Program-made: the position numbers and the translations under genes | Shown: positions 6,330 through 7,310 of the stretch, piece after piece | How the letters are laid out: each line of letters starts with the position of its first letter | How positions within the stretch are numbered: the first letter of the stretch is position 1 | The notes under the pieces: generated by a model | Databases searched by the model: none | Seen by the model: only the letters and a program-made list of their open reading frames with translations | What the model was told of the DNA's origin: nothing | Source: Candidatus Rokuibacteriota bacterium | GTDB taxonomy: Bacteria; Methylomirabilota; Methylomirabilia; Rokubacteriales; CSP1-6 | Direction: 5' to 3' | Length of the DNA: 7,310 nt | Assembly: GCA_003220195.1 (NCBI GenBank) | Contig: QHRT01000341.1 | Span: 1 to 7,310, forward strand

Positions 6330-6390
6330 CATTACGGGCGCGTCCGCGCGCCCCTCGGGCGCGTCCGCGCGCCCCTCGGGGCCCCTGATC
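6318..6390 (+). repeat. REP-like hairpin repeat, right copy with internal tandem duplication
   Basis: This 73-nt copy is the inverse of the repeat at 4722-4776. It begins TGGGGGTACGGCCATTAC and ends CGGGGCCCCTGATC. The 21-nt core unit, which contains the GGGCGCG-TCCG-CGCGCCC hairpin, occurs twice in perfect tandem (6335-6355 and 6356-6376); the left copy has it once. Apart from that unit the copies differ by a 3-nt length change and a few substitutions near the TGGGGGTA end. The opposite end, GATCAGGGGCCCC on the minus strand, overlaps the stop codon of the sulfatase. Confidence 0.8.
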
Positions 6391-7310
6391 AAGAAGGCTG
6401 GGCCAGCTCCGCCTTCGTGTAGGGGATGAAGAACATCGCGTCCGGCGGCAACGCCGGCATCGTCGCCTCCCACTCGGCGTAGCGCGCCCGCATCGCCGCC
6501 AGGCGCTCCGGCTCGCGGCCGCCGTGGTTCGCGCGCTCGCGCTGATCCTGCGAGAGGTCGAAGAGGAACTCGTCGCCGTCCAGCGAAAGGTATTTCCAGC
6601 TGCCCGCGCGCATCGCCTTCTGGTTGCGGAACTTCATTCTCCAGAACAATTCGCGCTCGATCCGCACGTCGGCGTCGTCCAGCACGGGCAGGAGGCTGAT
6701 GCCGTCGAGCGGATAGTCCGGATGGGGCGCGACACCGGCGGCGTCGAGAAACGTCGCCACCCAGTCCATGGTGATCGCGAGCTGCGCCGTCGTGCGGCCG
6801 GCTCGCACGCGCGCGGGCCAGCGCACGATGTACGGCACGCGGATGCCGCCTTCGAGCAGGTCCATCTTCTTGCCGACGAGCGGCCACGTGTCCGAGAAGC
6901 GCTCGCCGCCGTTGTCGCTGGTGAAGACGACGAGCGTGTCGTCGGCGGCGCCGGTCCGGTCGAGCGCTTCGAGAATGCGGCCGATGCCCTCGTCCATGTG
7001 GCGGATCATCGTCAGATAGGTTGCGACGGAGCCGCCGTCGAGATGCGCGAGCTTCTGGATGCGCAGCGCCTCCGCCTCGTCGTCGCGCGTCTCCCACGGC
7101 CAGTGCGGCGCCGTGTAGTGAACCGAGAGTAGGAAGGGCGCCGCGCGCCCCTCTCGACGCTTGACGAAGTCCACGGCGGAATCGGAGATCAGGTCGGTCA
7201 CGTAGCCGGTGCGGTGCGACTCCTGCTCGCCGTCCCAGAGATCGTGCTGCCCGGCCGGGTCCTTGTGCGTGAAGTAGTCGATGCCGCCGCTCATCGGCCC
7301 GAAGAATTCC
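6389..7310 (-). CDS. Sulfatase (alkaline-phosphatase superfamily), N-terminus beyond the window
   Basis: This is the C-terminal 306 residues of a formylglycine-type sulfatase, which hydrolyses sulfate esters, usually in the periplasm or outside the cell. The frame is open to the window edge and reads EFFGPMSGGIDYFTH, the family's 'FG..sGgiDYFth' segment. The internal ATG at 7294 is therefore not the start. Counting from that Met, SVHYTAPHWPWE (57-68) is the conserved HxTAPHWP motif, VVFTSDNGGE (122-131) holds the Asp-Asn metal ligands, and GKKMDLLEGGIRVPYIVRWP (141-160) is the lysine/EGGIRVP block. WKYLSLDGDEFLFDLSQD (233-250) is the C-terminal subdomain. The activating CxPxR motif, signal peptide and start lie upstream, outside the window, so activity cannot be judged. 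The TGA stop lies inside the end of the right repeat, so the last residues (ELAQPS) may have been set by the repeat's arrival. A tail fragment of a similar gene lies at 4817-4859. Confidence 0.92.
   Translation of the reverse strand, partial: EFFGPMSGGIDYFTHKDPAGQHDLWDGEQESHRTGYVTDLISDSAVDFVKRREGRAAPFLLSVHYTAPHWPWETRDDEAEALRIQKLAHLDGGSVATYLTMIRHMDEGIGRILEALDRTGAADDTLVVFTSDNGGERFSDTWPLVGKKMDLLEGGIRVPYIVRWPARVRAGRTTAQLAITMDWVATFLDAAGVAPHPDYPLDGISLLPVLDDADVRIERELFWRMKFRNQKAMRAGSWKYLSLDGDEFLFDLSQDQRERANHGGREPERLAAMRARYAEWEATMPALPPDAMFFIPYTKAELAQPS

Noticed and set aside
6318..6390. Tandem hairpin units as a CRISPR array
   Set aside because: The two 21-bp units are directly adjacent with no spacers, and no cas gene is in the window.

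Overview
The window is GC-rich (high G/C at third codon positions) and has a gene content typical of uncultured soil or sediment bacteria. It holds two different bacterial-luciferase-like (LLM-class) flavin oxidoreductases, an alpha/beta hydrolase, a formylglycine-type sulfatase and two exported surface or extracellular proteins. From general knowledge this mix recalls deltaproteobacterial-like lineages such as Binatota or Methylomirabilota (Rokubacteria). That is only an impression, because no marker gene is present.

Layout. An intact LLM-class oxidoreductase (14-1039, +) starts the window. It converges on a minus-strand run across a short gap holding a 10-bp-stem hairpin (1041-1065). In transcription order the minus-strand run is: a second LLM-class oxidoreductase of another subfamily, split by a frameshift (4707-3495); an alpha/beta hydrolase whose GTG start overlaps the oxidoreductase stop as GTGA (3498-2698); and, 68 nt further on, a secreted 515-residue protein (2629-1082). 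The first two look like a small catabolic operon (flavin monooxygenation followed by hydrolysis). The substrate cannot be read from the sequence.

Right half. A divergent secreted CSLREA/parallel-beta-helix protein (5187-6011, +) sits between two poorly coding stretches. A sulfatase running off the right edge (7310-6389, -) converges on it.

The most interesting part is non-coding. Two copies of a GC-rich, hairpin-forming repeat lie in inverted orientation at 4722-4776 and 6318-6390, bounding about 1.67 kb that contains the beta-helix gene. The right copy has an internal 21-bp unit duplicated in tandem. Next to the left copy is a short fragment (4817-4859) almost identical to the 3' end of the sulfatase (6408-6450). 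Next to the right copy is an orphan coding-like fragment (6255-6329). Together with the broken oxidoreductase this suggests a locus reshaped by repeat-associated rearrangement and gene decay. No transposase, integrase, CRISPR array, tRNA or rRNA is visible.
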